DNA from: Aquibacillus koreensis
Lineage (GTDB): Bacteria; Bacillota; Bacilli; Bacillales; Amphibacillaceae
Assembly: GCF_025154055.1 (NCBI RefSeq)
Contig: NZ_JAOALK010000063.1
Location: 124,001-188,000 of the forward strand
Direction of reading: 5' to 3'
Length of the DNA: 64,000 bases
Positions 17,790 through 26,762 of this stretch are shown here, in pieces. The position numbers were made by a program, and so were the translations under genes. Numbering within the stretch: the first letter of the stretch is position 1; every line of letters begins with the position of its first letter. The notes below the pieces were generated by a model. The model worked only from the letters and a program-made list of their open reading frames with translations, was not told where the DNA came from and did no database searches.

Positions 17790-18089
17790 TTGGCAATTTC
17801 AGATCAAACTGTACTAACGAAAATGATGAATGAGCTGCAAGAAGCGCTTAACAAAAGTGGACAGACAAATGTCGTCCGCGAACATGTTCGTGCCGTTCGT
17901 TTGTTGTGTGATTTAATTTTAGATTCAGAACCGGAATCAACCGGAACGACGGAACCGAAACCCTCCATCGATCAACTAGAATTGAAAAAAATGATGGGGA
18001 ATTTAGGCCAATCTCAACCAAACACAACACCACCAACGAGAAAGATCGATGATGAAGAAGCAAATGGAGATTCTATATTTGATTTTTAA
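17790..18089 (+). CDS. ywdI: YwdI-family protein
   Basis: Soluble protein of 99 aa. A conserved N-terminal helical part (LTKMMNELQEALNKSGQTN, REHVRAVRLLCDLIL) is followed by a Pro/Thr-rich low-complexity linker and an acidic C terminus ending DSIFDF. It matches B. subtilis YwdI in composition and position before ywdK. Function unknown. The TTG start has AGGAGG 7 nt upstream. It lies 18 bp before ywdK, so the two are cotranscribed. Confidence 0.85.
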   Translation: MAISDQTVLTKMMNELQEALNKSGQTNVVREHVRAVRLLCDLILDSEPESTGTTEPKPSIDQLELKKMMGNLGQSQPNTTPPTRKIDDEEANGDSIFDF

Positions 18090-18107
18090 GGACAGGAGGA
18101 AACACGC

Positions 18108-18479
18108 GTGAAAATATTGTTATTACTGGGCGTGCTTAACGGGTTTTTAGCGGTTGCTTTAGGTGCGTTTGGTGCACATGGTTTAGAAGGTAAAATAACA
18201 GAAAAAGCAATAAAAACATGGGAGAAAGCAGTAAACTATCAGATGTTCCACACCATTGCTTTGTTTTTAGTAGGTTTCTTATTAACAAAGTATGAGGGAA
18301 CGTCCTTTGTTACTGCAGGATGGTTCTTCTTTGCGGGTATCATTCTTTTTTCGGGCAGCCTTTATATATATGCCACAACATCAGTAAAGGTCTTTGCGAT
18401 GATTACGCCATTTGGTGGTGTTGCATTTTTAATTGGATGGATTCTGCTAGGTTATGCAATCGTTAAATTTGTCGGTTAA
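18108..18479 (+). CDS. ywdK: DUF423 membrane protein YwdK
   Basis: Four-span membrane protein, 123 aa, of the DUF423 family. The signature LNGFLAVALGAFGAHGLE lies at residues 9-26, and the VNYQMFHTIALFL segment at about 43-55. The role is unknown. The GTG start has GGAGG 8 nt upstream, and the gene follows ywdI directly as in B. subtilis (where ywdJ lies between). Confidence 0.93.
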   Translation: MKILLLLGVLNGFLAVALGAFGAHGLEGKITEKAIKTWEKAVNYQMFHTIALFLVGFLLTKYEGTSFVTAGWFFFAGIILFSGSLYIYATTSVKVFAMITPFGGVAFLIGWILLGYAIVKFVG

Positions 18480-18489
18480 CCGTCTGATG

Positions 18490-18738
18490 TTAATAAAAAT
18501 AGATAAAACCGGCGCATAAGATAATAATAATGGCTCGAAGTAATTGCTGGCCAAAAAGAAGTGTGTGATCCTTTTTCATTGCTACAATACCTTCGAAAAG
18601 GAAGCTCAAGGATAATGTGATAATGGAGAGCAATGCTAAGAAAACACTTCCTTGTATGAAGGCGATCGTTCCAATGAATAGACTAATAAACAAGGTCAGT
18701 AATTGTAGTTGTGCGAATTTTTTATATGGATGTCTCAT
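18490..18738 (-). CDS. Small three-span membrane protein, 82 aa
   Basis: Unrecognised hydrophobic protein: basic N terminus (MRHPYKKFAQLQ), then three spans at about 12-32, 32-52 and 65-82. The ATG at 18738 has a perfect GAGGAGG 6 nt upstream. It converges with ywdK and lies downstream of the gerQ terminator, so it has its own transcript. It may be a sporulation-linked small membrane protein given the neighbours, but the sequence alone does not say. Confidence 0.7.
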   Translation of the reverse strand: MRHPYKKFAQLQLLTLFISLFIGTIAFIQGSVFLALLSIITLSLSFLFEGIVAMKKDHTLLFGQQLLRAIIIILCAGFIYFY

Positions 18739-18773
18739 TGCTTCCCTCCTCTAGTTTAAAAATGTGGAAAAAG

Positions 18774-18800
18774 AACCCTTGCACACTTGCGCAAGGGTTT
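18774..18800 (-). terminator. Terminator of cwlJ-gerQ
   Basis: AACCCTTGC / GCAAGGGTT arms, with T-rich flanks on both strands. It ends the gerQ transcript. Confidence 0.85.
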
Positions 18801-18806
18801 TTTAAC

Positions 18807-19316
18807 CTATCTTGGAGGATATGCTGCTAAACCAGGTGCTCCGTATGGGTATTCATAATTAAGTTCCTCATCAAAAGTAATATAATCTAAATACACCATC
18901 AACAGAACGTAGCGTCTACCAGACTCAGGATCACTCAATATGATATGGTCACGACCAGCAGCTTCTATAACACCTTTAAATACTTTAGCATTCCATCGCT
19001 CATTGTTCTCAAATGTCATATAAACGGTAGCAATTTTCCCTTTGTTAAGCCTTAATATGTTTTCGATGTAAGACTCCTCAACTGGGAGCATCCCTGGCAC
19101 ATTAGACATCGGGTTTTGTGTTGGATAAGGCTGTGCCATTGGCATTTGTGGAGCTGTAGGCATTTGAGGATAATAAGGACTGCCATATCCGCTAGGTGCT
19201 TGATATCCTGGCACCCCTTGCCCTTGCGCTATGTTTGCACCTGGGGTAGCGGCAGCACCCGGATTATAGTTTGGATAGTACCCTTCAGGCATTTGACGAT
19301 TCTCTTCATTACTCAT
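18807..19316 (-). CDS. gerQ: Spore coat protein GerQ
   Basis: Inner-coat protein that anchors CwlJ and is crosslinked by transglutaminase; it is needed for calcium-dipicolinate-triggered germination. The protein is 169 aa with a Gly/Pro/Tyr/Gln-rich N-terminal half (about 1-80, with repeated PQMP and GYxxP units) and a conserved C-terminal domain beginning EESYIENILRLNKGKIATVY, including DPESGRRYVLLMVYLDYI. It lies 90 bp after cwlJ in the same operon, as in B. subtilis. GGGAGAGG precedes the ATG. Confidence 0.95.
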   Translation of the reverse strand: MSNEENRQMPEGYYPNYNPGAAATPGANIAQGQGVPGYQAPSGYGSPYYPQMPTAPQMPMAQPYPTQNPMSNVPGMLPVEESYIENILRLNKGKIATVYMTFENNERWNAKVFKGVIEAAGRDHIILSDPESGRRYVLLMVYLDYITFDEELNYEYPYGAPGLAAYPPR

Positions 19317-19406
19317 CTTGAATACCTCTCCCTTCTAAGTATGAAACAATCTATGTTACTAGTAAGGTGGAAGAAACAATGGTTCATTCCATATTCCCTA
19401 CCAACC

Positions 19407-19829
19407 TTAAAACACTTGTGGACAATCAGACTGCGTGGGTGTATAAAAGCAATGTGACTTAAAACGACCCGAATTCCACTGATCATACCACTGGGCTGGA
19501 CAACTGCCCGATGGCATAAAGAACCATAGAGCGTTTGATGCAGGATGGTGTCGTTCACCGTTAATTACTTTTCTTGCAAGATCAATATCTTGTTGTCTTG
19601 CCCTCTGGTAAAAGTAACCCTTTTGCGTAGCTTCAAATCCGCCAGGGCTTTGATAAACCATATCTCGGATGCTTTTTAGTTTGGTAAAATCTAAACAATC
19701 AGATCGAACACGATTTACACCAGTATTCCCTACCATTAACATGCCAAGCTGACCGTCCCCCTCCGCTTCTGCCCGCATTAACCGTGCTAGCAGTTTCACA
19801 TCCTCATCCGTATGTTTAACAACTGCCAT
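19407..19829 (-). CDS. cwlJ: Spore cortex-lytic enzyme CwlJ
   Basis: Cell wall hydrolase that degrades spore cortex during germination and depends on GerQ for localisation. The protein is 140 aa. The Hydrolase_2 domain is complete: LLARLMRAEAEGDGQLGM with the probable catalytic Glu, VGNTGVNRV, and the C-terminal ALWFFMPSGSCPAQW. No signal peptide, which is normal for CwlJ. The ATG follows AGAGGTGA. A sigma-E promoter is expected upstream, but I could not place one convincingly. Confidence 0.95.
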   Translation of the reverse strand: MAVVKHTDEDVKLLARLMRAEAEGDGQLGMLMVGNTGVNRVRSDCLDFTKLKSIRDMVYQSPGGFEATQKGYFYQRARQQDIDLARKVINGERHHPASNALWFFMPSGSCPAQWYDQWNSGRFKSHCFYTPTQSDCPQVF

Positions 19830-20130
19830 TTAGTCACCTCTCTTTGAAGCAAAACATTGAAGTATAGATGCCTAAAGCGCACATACTCTAATACCTATAC
19901 GTATGCAGGAATAGTACAAAGGATGATTAAAATGTCCAATTTTTTTGAAGATGTTGTACTTGTTCTGTTTCGGGTGGATTAGATAAGGAATTTGAGACCT
20001 TGGAGACTAATAACGGAATCACTCTGTACAAATGTATGTTGGAGTAGACGAAGTAGACATGGAAGTTTGTAAATGTTTTTCGGGGTTTAATGGATGAGGT
20101 TATATAAACTACGCTTTAGTGAATGGGATT

Positions 20131-20345
20131 GCAAACGGTTATGAGGTACCTTATTTTGTTGTTTTAGACTGGTATTGAATCTGAGCGGCTATACAGTACG
20201 CTATTTTAACAAAATGCCATTAAGATCAGTGGAATTTGGTCAAATAAGGTATCTGGTAACCGCTAAAGATATTTAATCCTTGATTTTAAGCAAATAACGG
20301 ATCTCATAGCCGCCAAAATCTTCTTAGATTTCTAAGCGGCTGCCA
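20131..20345. repeat. Inverted pairs of a GCGGTTATGAGGTACC repeat, period 50 bp
   Basis: CGG cores at 20136 and 20186 (step 50) occur in GCGGYTAT-type units reading + . The reverse form AAATAAGGTATCTGGTAACC recurs at 20243-20262 and 20293-20312 (step 50), and a further + copy lies at 20336 (GCGGCTGCCAGAGATC). The array fills most of the gap between cwlJ and hemQ. The part from 19830 to 20130 holds only a 16-codon ATG frame and no other recognisable element. Confidence 0.75.
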
Positions 20346-20360
20346 GAGATCTTATTTGAA

Positions 20361-20398
20361 AGAAAAAAGGCTTATAGATAAGTCATCCATAAGCCTTT
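20361..20398 (-). terminator. Terminator of hemQ
   Basis: Minus strand: AAGGCTTATGGAT / ATCTATAAGCCTT arms followed by six T. Confidence 0.88.
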
Positions 20399-20407
20399 CA
20401 ATCCTAT

Positions 20408-21157
20408 TTACACATGCAAATACGCTGGAATTGCATCGCGATCTAATAAATTACCTACATAAAAGGCACCGAACTCGCCGTATCTTGCACTTACTTCATC
20501 AAAACGCATTTCATATACTAACTTTTTAATATCAAGTGAATCGTGTGCAAATAACGTAACGCTCCATTCCCAATCATCAAATCCCATGGATCCTGTGATA
20601 ATCTGACGGATTCTTCCAGCGTATTTTCTGCCAGTCATACCGTGCTCATACATTAACTTCTTGCGGTCCTCCATCGGAAGTGAGTACCAGTTATCATTTC
20701 CAGAACGACGCTTGTCCATAGGATAAAAACAAATATGCTCCCACTTTGGAAGGCGTGGTTTTAAGCGTGCTTGAACTTCTGGATTTTGTTCAGGATCTTC
20801 TCCTTCTTTCGTCATATATTTAGATAGCTCGACCACAGACACATAGGAATAAGCAGGTGTCGTGAATTCTGCTAACTTAGATTTACTAAATGCAAGCTCC
20901 ACTTCCTCTAATTCCTTCATCGTTGGACGAAGAATCATCATAATAAAATCAGCTTTATGTCCTAAAATGGAATAGACGGCATGGCTTCCATTTCTACTTT
21001 GTTCTACTTCATCCCATTTTGCTAATAACGCTTGAAATTCGGCTAACGCTGCTTCACGTTCTTCCACTGGTGCGAGTTTCCATGATGTCCAGTCGATTTG
21101 TCTTAAGTCATGTAAACAATACCAACCATCCATGGTTTCTACTGCTTCTGCTACCAT
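20408..21157 (-). CDS. hemQ: Coproheme decarboxylase HemQ
   Basis: Last enzyme of the coproporphyrin-dependent heme pathway of Gram-positives: it decarboxylates Fe-coproporphyrin III to heme b using H2O2. The protein is 249 aa of the chlorite-dismutase fold. Conserved blocks are [14 protein letters not shown] at the N terminus, [28 protein letters not shown] (containing the heme-ligand His region) and [18 protein letters not shown] precedes the ATG. The gene is next to pta as in B. subtilis (ywfI). Confidence 0.96.
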   Translation of the reverse strand: MVAEAVETMDGWYCLHDLRQIDWTSWKLAPVEEREAALAEFQALLAKWDEVEQSRNGSHAVYSILGHKADFIMMILRPTMKELEEVELAFSKSKLAEFTTPAYSYVSVVELSKYMTKEGEDPEQNPEVQARLKPRLPKWEHICFYPMDKRRSGNDNWYSLPMEDRKKLMYEHGMTGRKYAGRIRQIITGSMGFDDWEWSVTLFAHDSLDIKKLVYEMRFDEVSARYGEFGAFYVGNLLDRDAIPAYLHV

Positions 21158-21420
21158 ATGTATCTCTCCTTATTGTCTCATTTGTTTTTAATATAACATA
21201 ATTGGGGAAATATAATCATACGGAAGGATTCCATAATCCAACATAATCAGACGCGCCCTAGAAAAAACATAGATATGTAAATAATTGTAACGATATTGAC
21301 AAATACTTGAACAAATACACCGAGAAAAAAGAAAATCTGATGGAAAAGTACACCTATTACTTTTAATCAAACACAAAAAGGCGTAATATATAGTACAGAA
21401 TTAGTTTTGGAGGGTTAAAC

Positions 21421-22392
21421 ATGAGTGATTTATTTGACAAAATAAAAGGGAAATTAAAAGACAATGCTAGACGTATTGTGTTTCCTGAAGGTCTAGATGA
21501 AAGAATTTTAACAGCTGCAAGCCAACTAGGTGCAGAGGGTGTTTTAGTACCTGTACTAGTCGGAGATGAAGAAAAAGTACAACAGAAGGCAAGAGAATTT
21601 GGCGTGGATATTGTAAACACAGAGATTATGGATCCAAATAAATACGATGGAATGGACGAAATGGTCGCAAGCTTTGTGGAACGTCGTAAAGGAAAAGTAA
21701 CAGAAGAAGATGCACGAAAACTTTTATTAGATGAAAATTATTTCGGAACGATGCTTGTATATATGAATAAAGCAGATGGTTTAGTAAGTGGTGCAGTACA
21801 TTCTACTGCAGAAACAGTACGCCCTGCTTTGCAAATTATTAAAACAAAACCTGGTATTAAGAAAACTTCTGGTGTGTTTATCATGGTTCGTGGCGATGAA
21901 AAATACGTATTTGCGGATTGTGCGATTAACATCTCACCAAATAGCCAAGACCTAGCTGAAATTGCTTTGGCTAGTGCAGAAACTGCAGGTTTATTTGATA
22001 TTGAACCACGCGTTGCGATGCTTAGTTTTTCAACTAAAGGGTCTGCACAATCAGAAGAAACAGAAAAGGTATCAAACGCTGTTGCAATTGCAAAAGAACA
22101 AAATCCAAATCTTGTCTTAGACGGTGAATTCCAATTTGACGCAGCATTTGTGCCATCTGTAGCGGAAAAGAAAGCGCCAGATTCTGTTATCAAAGGGGAT
22201 GCGAACGTATTTGTTTTCCCTGGACTAGAAGCAGGCAACATTGGTTACAAGATCGCCCAACGTTTAGGTAATTTTGACGCAGTTGGTCCAATCCTGCAAG
22301 GTCTAAATCGACCAGTAAACGACCTTTCAAGAGGATGTAACTCAGAAGATGTTTATAAATTAGCAATGATTACAGCGGCACAATCGTTGTAA
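21421..22392 (+). CDS. pta: Phosphate acetyltransferase
   Basis: Converts acetyl-CoA and phosphate to acetyl phosphate in overflow metabolism. The protein is 323 aa, the short Pta type. Conserved segments include RIVFPEGLDERIL, VSGAVHSTAETVRPALQII, AMLSFSTKGSAQS and FVFPGLEAGNIGYKIAQR. TTTTGGAGG precedes the ATG. The 260-bp region between hemQ and pta must hold the promoter; I found no convincing CcpA site there. A terminator follows. Confidence 0.96.
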   Translation: MSDLFDKIKGKLKDNARRIVFPEGLDERILTAASQLGAEGVLVPVLVGDEEKVQQKAREFGVDIVNTEIMDPNKYDGMDEMVASFVERRKGKVTEEDARKLLLDENYFGTMLVYMNKADGLVSGAVHSTAETVRPALQIIKTKPGIKKTSGVFIMVRGDEKYVFADCAINISPNSQDLAEIALASAETAGLFDIEPRVAMLSFSTKGSAQSEETEKVSNAVAIAKEQNPNLVLDGEFQFDAAFVPSVAEKKAPDSVIKGDANVFVFPGLEAGNIGYKIAQRLGNFDAVGPILQGLNRPVNDLSRGCNSEDVYKLAMITAAQSL

Positions 22393-22427
22393 AAATTGAG
22401 CTGAATAGAAGTTTGTGTGAATAATAA

Positions 22428-22466
22428 ACAAGGCGCTTGGATTTTGATCAGGGCGTCTTGTTTTTT
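22428..22466 (+). terminator. Terminator of pta
   Basis: ACAAGGCGC / GCGTCTTGT arms (one mismatch), followed by six T. Confidence 0.8.
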
Positions 22467-22483
22467 ATCCCGATGGATATTAC

Positions 22484-22894
22484 TTATATTAATTCTTCTG
22501 GGATGTAATATTCGCATTCCAATTTCCTGAAATCTTTCTTATCCCAAGTTAGCACGGCTAGTTTACTACTGGATTTGCTAGCGATTAATGCATCTGCAAA
22601 ATCAACATTTTTATCTGCATATGTTTTTAGCGCTTGAATGACGTACTTTTCCTCTACTTCAACATTCTCAGACAGAATTACATCTAATAAATACGCCGCT
22701 ATTCTTTGTTTATCTAATTTATAAAAAGACTTTAGTAGCCAGCAACATTCAGCAATAACGACGGTTGGAATTACTAAGGTTAATTCATTTTTTTCAACCT
22801 TTTCAACAAGTTTCAATATTGTGTTAAATTTGATTGGATCATCTTTTACTAATAATCGAATAAGTACATTTGTATCTACTAGAAATCTATTCAT
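22484..22894 (-). CDS. PIN-domain toxin (VapC-like RNase)
   Basis: Putative RNase toxin of a type II toxin-antitoxin pair, 136 aa. The PIN acidic residues are all visible: LVDTNVLIRLL near the N terminus, AECCW, VDFADALIA and TWDKKDF. It is the second gene of the pair; ATG at 22894 overlaps the antitoxin's last codons (ATGAATAG) with GAGG 9 nt upstream, showing translational coupling. The target RNA is unknown. Confidence 0.88.
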   Translation of the reverse strand: MNRFLVDTNVLIRLLVKDDPIKFNTILKLVEKVEKNELTLVIPTVVIAECCWLLKSFYKLDKQRIAAYLLDVILSENVEVEEKYVIQALKTYADKNVDFADALIASKSSSKLAVLTWDKKDFRKLECEYYIPEELI

Positions 22895-23156
22895 GATCAA
22901 TGTCCTCAGTTAAAAGGTGTTCAGACGCTTCTTGCTGAGCAACTTTTCTCATTTTATCAAGGTCAATTTCTTCTTCAGAGACAATTCTGCCTATTGCTTG
23001 ACTTAACATTTTTTTCTTGATCGGTAAGATTTTAACTTCATCATTTTCAAGAAGAAATCTAAATTGATCACCTTCACTTAAACCTAACTTATCCCTTAGT
23101 TCTTTAGGTATTGTAATCTGCCCTTTGCTTGTCATTTTACCGCTGACTAGTTCCAT
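22887..23156 (-). CDS. SpoVT/AbrB-domain antitoxin
   Basis: Antitoxin and probable autorepressor of the PIN toxin, about 89 aa. The N-terminal swapped-hairpin DNA-binding domain is clear: KMTSKGQITIPKELRDKLGL, SEGDQFRFLLENDEVKILPI. The C-terminal part is acidic and helical (DLDKMRKVAQQEASEHLLTEDIDHE) and probably binds the toxin. The ATG at 23156 (MELVSGKM) is preferred by family pattern; a GTG at 23168 is possible. A dyad with direct repeats lies just upstream. Confidence 0.88.
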   Translation of the reverse strand: MELVSGKMTSKGQITIPKELRDKLGLSEGDQFRFLLENDEVKILPIKKKMLSQAIGRIVSEEEIDLDKMRKVAQQEASEHLLTEDIDHE

Positions 23157-23174
23157 ATAACCTCTCACCTCTTA

Positions 23175-23210
23175 CTTATAATTTAGTATTACTTTTATTA
23201 TAAGTATTAC
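23175..23210 (-). promoter_or_regulatory. Candidate autoregulatory operator of the toxin-antitoxin pair
   Basis: CTTATAAT at 23175-23182 and ATTATAAG at 23197-23204 form an inverted repeat. AGTATTAC occurs twice as direct repeats (23185 and 23203, 18 bp apart). It lies 19-54 bp before the antitoxin start, where AbrB-type antitoxins usually bind. Binding is inferred. Confidence 0.5.
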
Positions 23211-23323
23211 CATGTTTTTATGCAAATTGTATTAAACCTGGTCAGGTAAAAGCAGGATAATTAGTTATTGAACAAATGACGTTGAAATGTATATGCAGAT
23301 AGTCCAATTCTGTAGAAAGTTAT

Positions 23324-23351
23324 TTGACATATATTTCAAATGGTGTAAAAT
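23324..23351 (+). promoter_or_regulatory. Sigma-A promoter of the four-span membrane protein
   Basis: TTGACA (23324-23329), 16-bp spacer, TAAAAT (23346-23351). Confidence 0.65.
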
Positions 23352-23392
23352 TACACAAAATGAGTCGTTATGGAAAAATAGGGGGAGTTCTT

Positions 23393-23812
23393 GTGAAATT
23401 CTTATTATTACTCATCGCCTCGTATGTCATCGCATTTTCAATCAACCTTATGCCGGCAATAAAGCACCCAGACTTACATATGCCTTTCAGTCATTTAATT
23501 ACAAGCACATTACTTATGATACTTTTACTATTGGCTACCAAGAGAGGTAGTAAGCAAATGTTGCATTTTTCTCTGATAGGAGCATTATCGGGGGTAATTG
23601 TATTTGTTTTGGCTAAAGTAGAACAGGTTATGGGTGTTCACGTCATAGTTGATGTCGTAACATCTATACAATATCCTGCTTTTTTCATCTTTATCATTCC
23701 TCTATTTGGATTAAATTTTTTAATCGATCTTAGCTATGATGTATTTTCATTATGCATGTCACTGTTTTATATAACTTTATTTGGGATAACGTTTTATTTC
23801 AAAAATAAATAA
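23393..23812 (+). CDS. Four-span membrane protein of unknown function
   Basis: Hydrophobic protein of 139 aa with spans at about 2-20, 32-50, 58-75 and 95-130. The loop between the first two contains NLMPAIKHPDLHMPFSH. I do not recognise a family. The GTG at 23393 is chosen because GGGGGAG lies 5 nt upstream, and a promoter lies 42 bp before it. The longer frame from 23324 would start inside the promoter. It stands alone between the toxin-antitoxin pair and menC. Confidence 0.7.
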   Translation: MKFLLLLIASYVIAFSINLMPAIKHPDLHMPFSHLITSTLLMILLLLATKRGSKQMLHFSLIGALSGVIVFVLAKVEQVMGVHVIVDVVTSIQYPAFFIFIIPLFGLNFLIDLSYDVFSLCMSLFYITLFGITFYFKNK

Positions 23813-23965
23813 TGCAGTACTTATCAATATTAGAGCCGAAGAGAATTAGATTATCCGATATGTCTTACTGCTGAAAAACGCACTTATTAATAACTAGAAA
23901 ATTTCCTTCTCTTCTGTTAATCCTTTATGATGTAAAATATAGGGACATCATGGAAGGAGTTTACG

Positions 23966-25081
23966 ATGACAGCAATCAATGTGAAGCAAGTAATTCTACA
24001 CCGAATGTTAATGCTATTAAAACAACCGTTTGAAACGAACCTAGGTACCTTTCAACAAAAAGACTTTTTTATTGTAGAAGTGATCGACAAAGAAGGGAAT
24101 AGCGGGTATGGAGAAACAGTTGCCTTTCCTAGCCCGTGGTACACCGAAGAAACGGTCGAGACGAATTGGCATGTGATGGAAGACTTCTTAATTCCACTTC
24201 TTATGGAATCGCCAATTGAACACCCGGATGAAGTGTCCGGACGATTCAAAGTCATCCGCAGAAATAATATGGCAAAGGCAGCGCTAGAAGGTGCTGTTTG
24301 GGATCTTTATGCCAAGCGAGAGGGAATATCCCTTTCTGAAGCGATCGGCGGTACAAAGAAAGCAGTTGATGTTGGTGTTGCTATTGGCATCCAATCATCC
24401 ACGACCGAGCTACTTGAGCTTATTGAACAATACACACAACAAGGATATAAGCGTGTAAAACTAAAAATTAAACCAGGGCATGATCTAGAAGTATTAAGAG
24501 AGGTTCGTAAGCAATTTCCAACCTTACCGATCATGGCAGATGCAAATTCTGCTTACACATTAGCAGACTTGGAACATTTAAAAAAATTGGATGAGTTAGA
24601 TTTAATGATGATTGAACAACCGCTTCAACACGATGATTTTATAGACCATGCAACACTTCAAAAAGAGTTAAATACACCAATCTGTTTAGATGAGAGCATC
24701 CACACATATTCCGATGCCAAAACTGCCATTGCACTAGGAAGTTGCAAAATCATCAGTATTAAACCTGGGCGTGTTGGGGGCATAACCGAGGCGAAAAAAA
24801 TCCATGACCTTTGTGCCAAACACGATATACCAGTTTGGTGTGGTGGTATGTTAGAGGCGGGGGTTGGCAGAGCACATAGCTTGGCGATTGCAACCTTACC
24901 ACAGTTTACACTCCCGGGTGATACAGCAGCATCTGCAAACTATTGGGCAAGTGACATCATCACACCTGAAGTAACAGTGGACAATGGACAAGTGATTCTA
25001 CCTGAAGAGCCGGGTATTGGTTATCAAATCAATTGGACTCTGTTAGAAGCATTCCGGATTGATAAGATGGTTGTTAATTAA
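23966..25081 (+). CDS. menC: o-Succinylbenzoate synthase (enolase superfamily, OSBS/NSAR)
   Basis: Dehydrates SHCHC to o-succinylbenzoate in menaquinone synthesis; members of this subgroup often also racemise N-succinyl amino acids. The protein is 371 aa. Catalytic elements of the muconate-lactonising subgroup are present: KxK in [10 protein letters not shown] (about residue 163), metal ligands in [15 protein letters not shown] and CLDESI, and the second lysine in [18 protein letters not shown] precedes the ATG. No other men genes are adjacent, so the NSAR role remains possible. Confidence 0.9.
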   Translation: MTAINVKQVILHRMLMLLKQPFETNLGTFQQKDFFIVEVIDKEGNSGYGETVAFPSPWYTEETVETNWHVMEDFLIPLLMESPIEHPDEVSGRFKVIRRNNMAKAALEGAVWDLYAKREGISLSEAIGGTKKAVDVGVAIGIQSSTTELLELIEQYTQQGYKRVKLKIKPGHDLEVLREVRKQFPTLPIMADANSAYTLADLEHLKKLDELDLMMIEQPLQHDDFIDHATLQKELNTPICLDESIHTYSDAKTAIALGSCKIISIKPGRVGGITEAKKIHDLCAKHDIPVWCGGMLEAGVGRAHSLAIATLPQFTLPGDTAASANYWASDIITPEVTVDNGQVILPEEPGIGYQINWTLLEAFRIDKMVVN

Positions 25082-25116
25082 TTTATCACTGTAGGATGAT
25101 CTATAGTATGTTGATG

Positions 25117-25540
25117 GAAAATGCGACGTAATTTCCCACCCGCTCCTCGAGTGAAAATGGCTCCCTTTCCGAGGAGGAATCACGAAAAATCCCAAGACCC
25201 GGCTTTTTCTAAGTTCAGATTCCTCTTGCAGGAGTGTCGCCAATTTCACTCGATCCGCTAATAACTGCTTCAAAATTATGATGCAAGCATTATCTAGTAG
25301 TGTAATTACATTCTCCATATTTACATCTCGCAATGTTTTTATGTTTCATGATATCTGTTAAAATGGTTGCAAAATGAAGTCTAAAAGAATCATTGACAGA
25401 AAGCATAATACAGTGGAGGCAGAATACGGAGACTCCTGCGGGAACAGCGCGAGGTGAAGACCCCGCAGTGGTGCCCTTCCACGAGGAGGCTGAGGCCGTG
25501 CCCGCGGAAAGCGAAGTATTCTGCCGGAACGGCGTTATAA
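25117..25540. repeat. Composite repeat A(-)/B(+), copy 1
   Basis: Left part A (25117-25285, minus orientation) carries inverted ends related to GTGAAATTGGCGACACTCC / GGGAGCCAATTTCAC; this copy has lost its central block. Right part B (25412-25540, plus) runs from GGAGGCAGAATACGGAGACT to AAGCGAAGTATTCTGCC and contains the GC-rich core CTGCGGGAACAGCGCGAG. A and B diverge from an AT-rich spacer that is itself similar to the spacer of copy 2. No transposase or coding capacity. It fills the menC-lipL gap. Confidence 0.85.
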
Positions 25541-25600
25541 TGCTAATTCCAAACAGAGTTTATAGAAACATACTCATAAAACAACGACTATCTATAATTA

Positions 25601-25640
25601 AAGCACTAGGCAACCTCAAGCAAGGTCGCCAAGTGCTTTT
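25601..25640 (-). terminator. Terminator overlapping the lipL stop
   Basis: AAGCACT / AGTGCTT outer arms and inner GGC.ACCT pairs. The minus-strand tail is TTTAATTATAG. Confidence 0.6.
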
Positions 25641-26458
25641 TCATTTCGATCAATCATTTGTTCCATTCGTTTTTGAAAATCCTCCAACTCTATTTCTTGC
25701 AGATCATTTTCCACAACACCAGGAGAAATATTGGCAATTCCTTTAAAGATACGGGACTTTACCTCTTCCATGGTAAGCGGGATGGAAAGTAATTCGGCGA
25801 GCGATTTCATCGTTTCAGGCTCAATGGTCGGATAATCAAATCGACCTTTTTCTCCTTGAAGCCCACGTTTATAAAACGCTCGAATCAATGCAGCACGTTC
25901 ACTACCATCGCCTTCTACACACAAATAAATTTGAATCGCAGATCCGTTTTTGACACGGCGCTGTGAGATCCCTGCAAATTTTTTGCCGTTTATACTTAAA
26001 TCGTATTCTCCTGGACAATAGGATCCCGTTACTTCAAACGCCTCGATTTTATCAGTTAGATCCCGAAATATATATTTGGTGAAATCCACCATCGCTTGGT
26101 AGCCTTCATGAATGCCAAGTTTCTTCACATCAGGTAAAATTAACGATACATTTAAGACGCCTGTATCAAGAACAACTGCAAGTCCACCTGAATTACGTAC
26201 GACTGTCCGATAGCCGTTGGTCTGCAACCAACCGATCCCTTCTGCCACAAAAGGGAGCCTAGCGTCAGGAATTCCGAGCACAATGGTACGATCATGAACC
26301 CAAAGGCGTACGGTAGGGGAAGATGTGCCGTTACCAACAGAAATTGCGAGTGCATCATCAACCGCAAAGGATGCCATTGCGGATGGTAGGCTATTCACAT
26401 CACTATGGTCAATATATCGAATGGGAGAAGAACGAAAATGATCTTTCCAATTTTCCAT
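25616..26458 (-). CDS. lipL: Octanoyl-[GcvH]:protein N-octanoyltransferase LipL
   Basis: Transfers octanoyl groups from GcvH to E2 subunits of lipoate-dependent dehydrogenases in Bacillus-type lipoate assembly. The protein is 280 aa of the biotin/lipoate ligase fold: YRTVVRNSGGLAVVLDTGVLN lipoate-binding loop (about 83-103), Cys148 in GSYCPGEYDLSI as the acyl-thioester nucleophile, and KKFAGISQRR with the conserved lysine. AAGGAG precedes the ATG. Position next to ywfO matches B. subtilis ywfL. Confidence 0.93.
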   Translation of the reverse strand: MENWKDHFRSSPIRYIDHSDVNSLPSAMASFAVDDALAISVGNGTSSPTVRLWVHDRTIVLGIPDARLPFVAEGIGWLQTNGYRTVVRNSGGLAVVLDTGVLNVSLILPDVKKLGIHEGYQAMVDFTKYIFRDLTDKIEAFEVTGSYCPGEYDLSINGKKFAGISQRRVKNGSAIQIYLCVEGDGSERAALIRAFYKRGLQGEKGRFDYPTIEPETMKSLAELLSIPLTMEEVKSRIFKGIANISPGVVENDLQEIELEDFQKRMEQMIDRNEKALGDLA

Positions 26459-26643
26459 TAAAAATTACTCCTTCACTTACTTAGCTTGTAACATTATAGC
26501 AAAGATCACAACAAAACGTTGTGTTAATATTTGGTCTACCCATGAAATAATATTTCCAACATGTCAGATACTGAAGAAAAGCGCTACCTAACAACATCCA
26601 CCAAAATTCTCCATGATTTTCAAAAAAGATACCGCACAATGCA

Positions 26644-26672
26644 TTTCGATTCGGGCCAAACTATTATATAAT
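26644..26672 (+). promoter_or_regulatory. Promoter of ywfO
   Basis: TATAAT (26667-26672) with a weak TTTCGA 17 bp upstream; about 90 bp before ywfO. The remainder of the 305-bp lipL-ywfO gap shows nothing recognisable. Confidence 0.5.
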
Positions 26673-26762
26673 GGGTGTAATCAACATGACGAAAATAGTT
26701 CGCAAATGGGTAGTTCGTATCGAACGCGTTTTGATAGAATTATACATAGGAAGGATCAAAAG

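Noticed and set aside
19930-19984. 16-codon ORF MSNFFEDVVLVLFRVD upstream of cwlJ
   Set aside because: Very short and lies next to eroded repeats; there is nothing to support translation.
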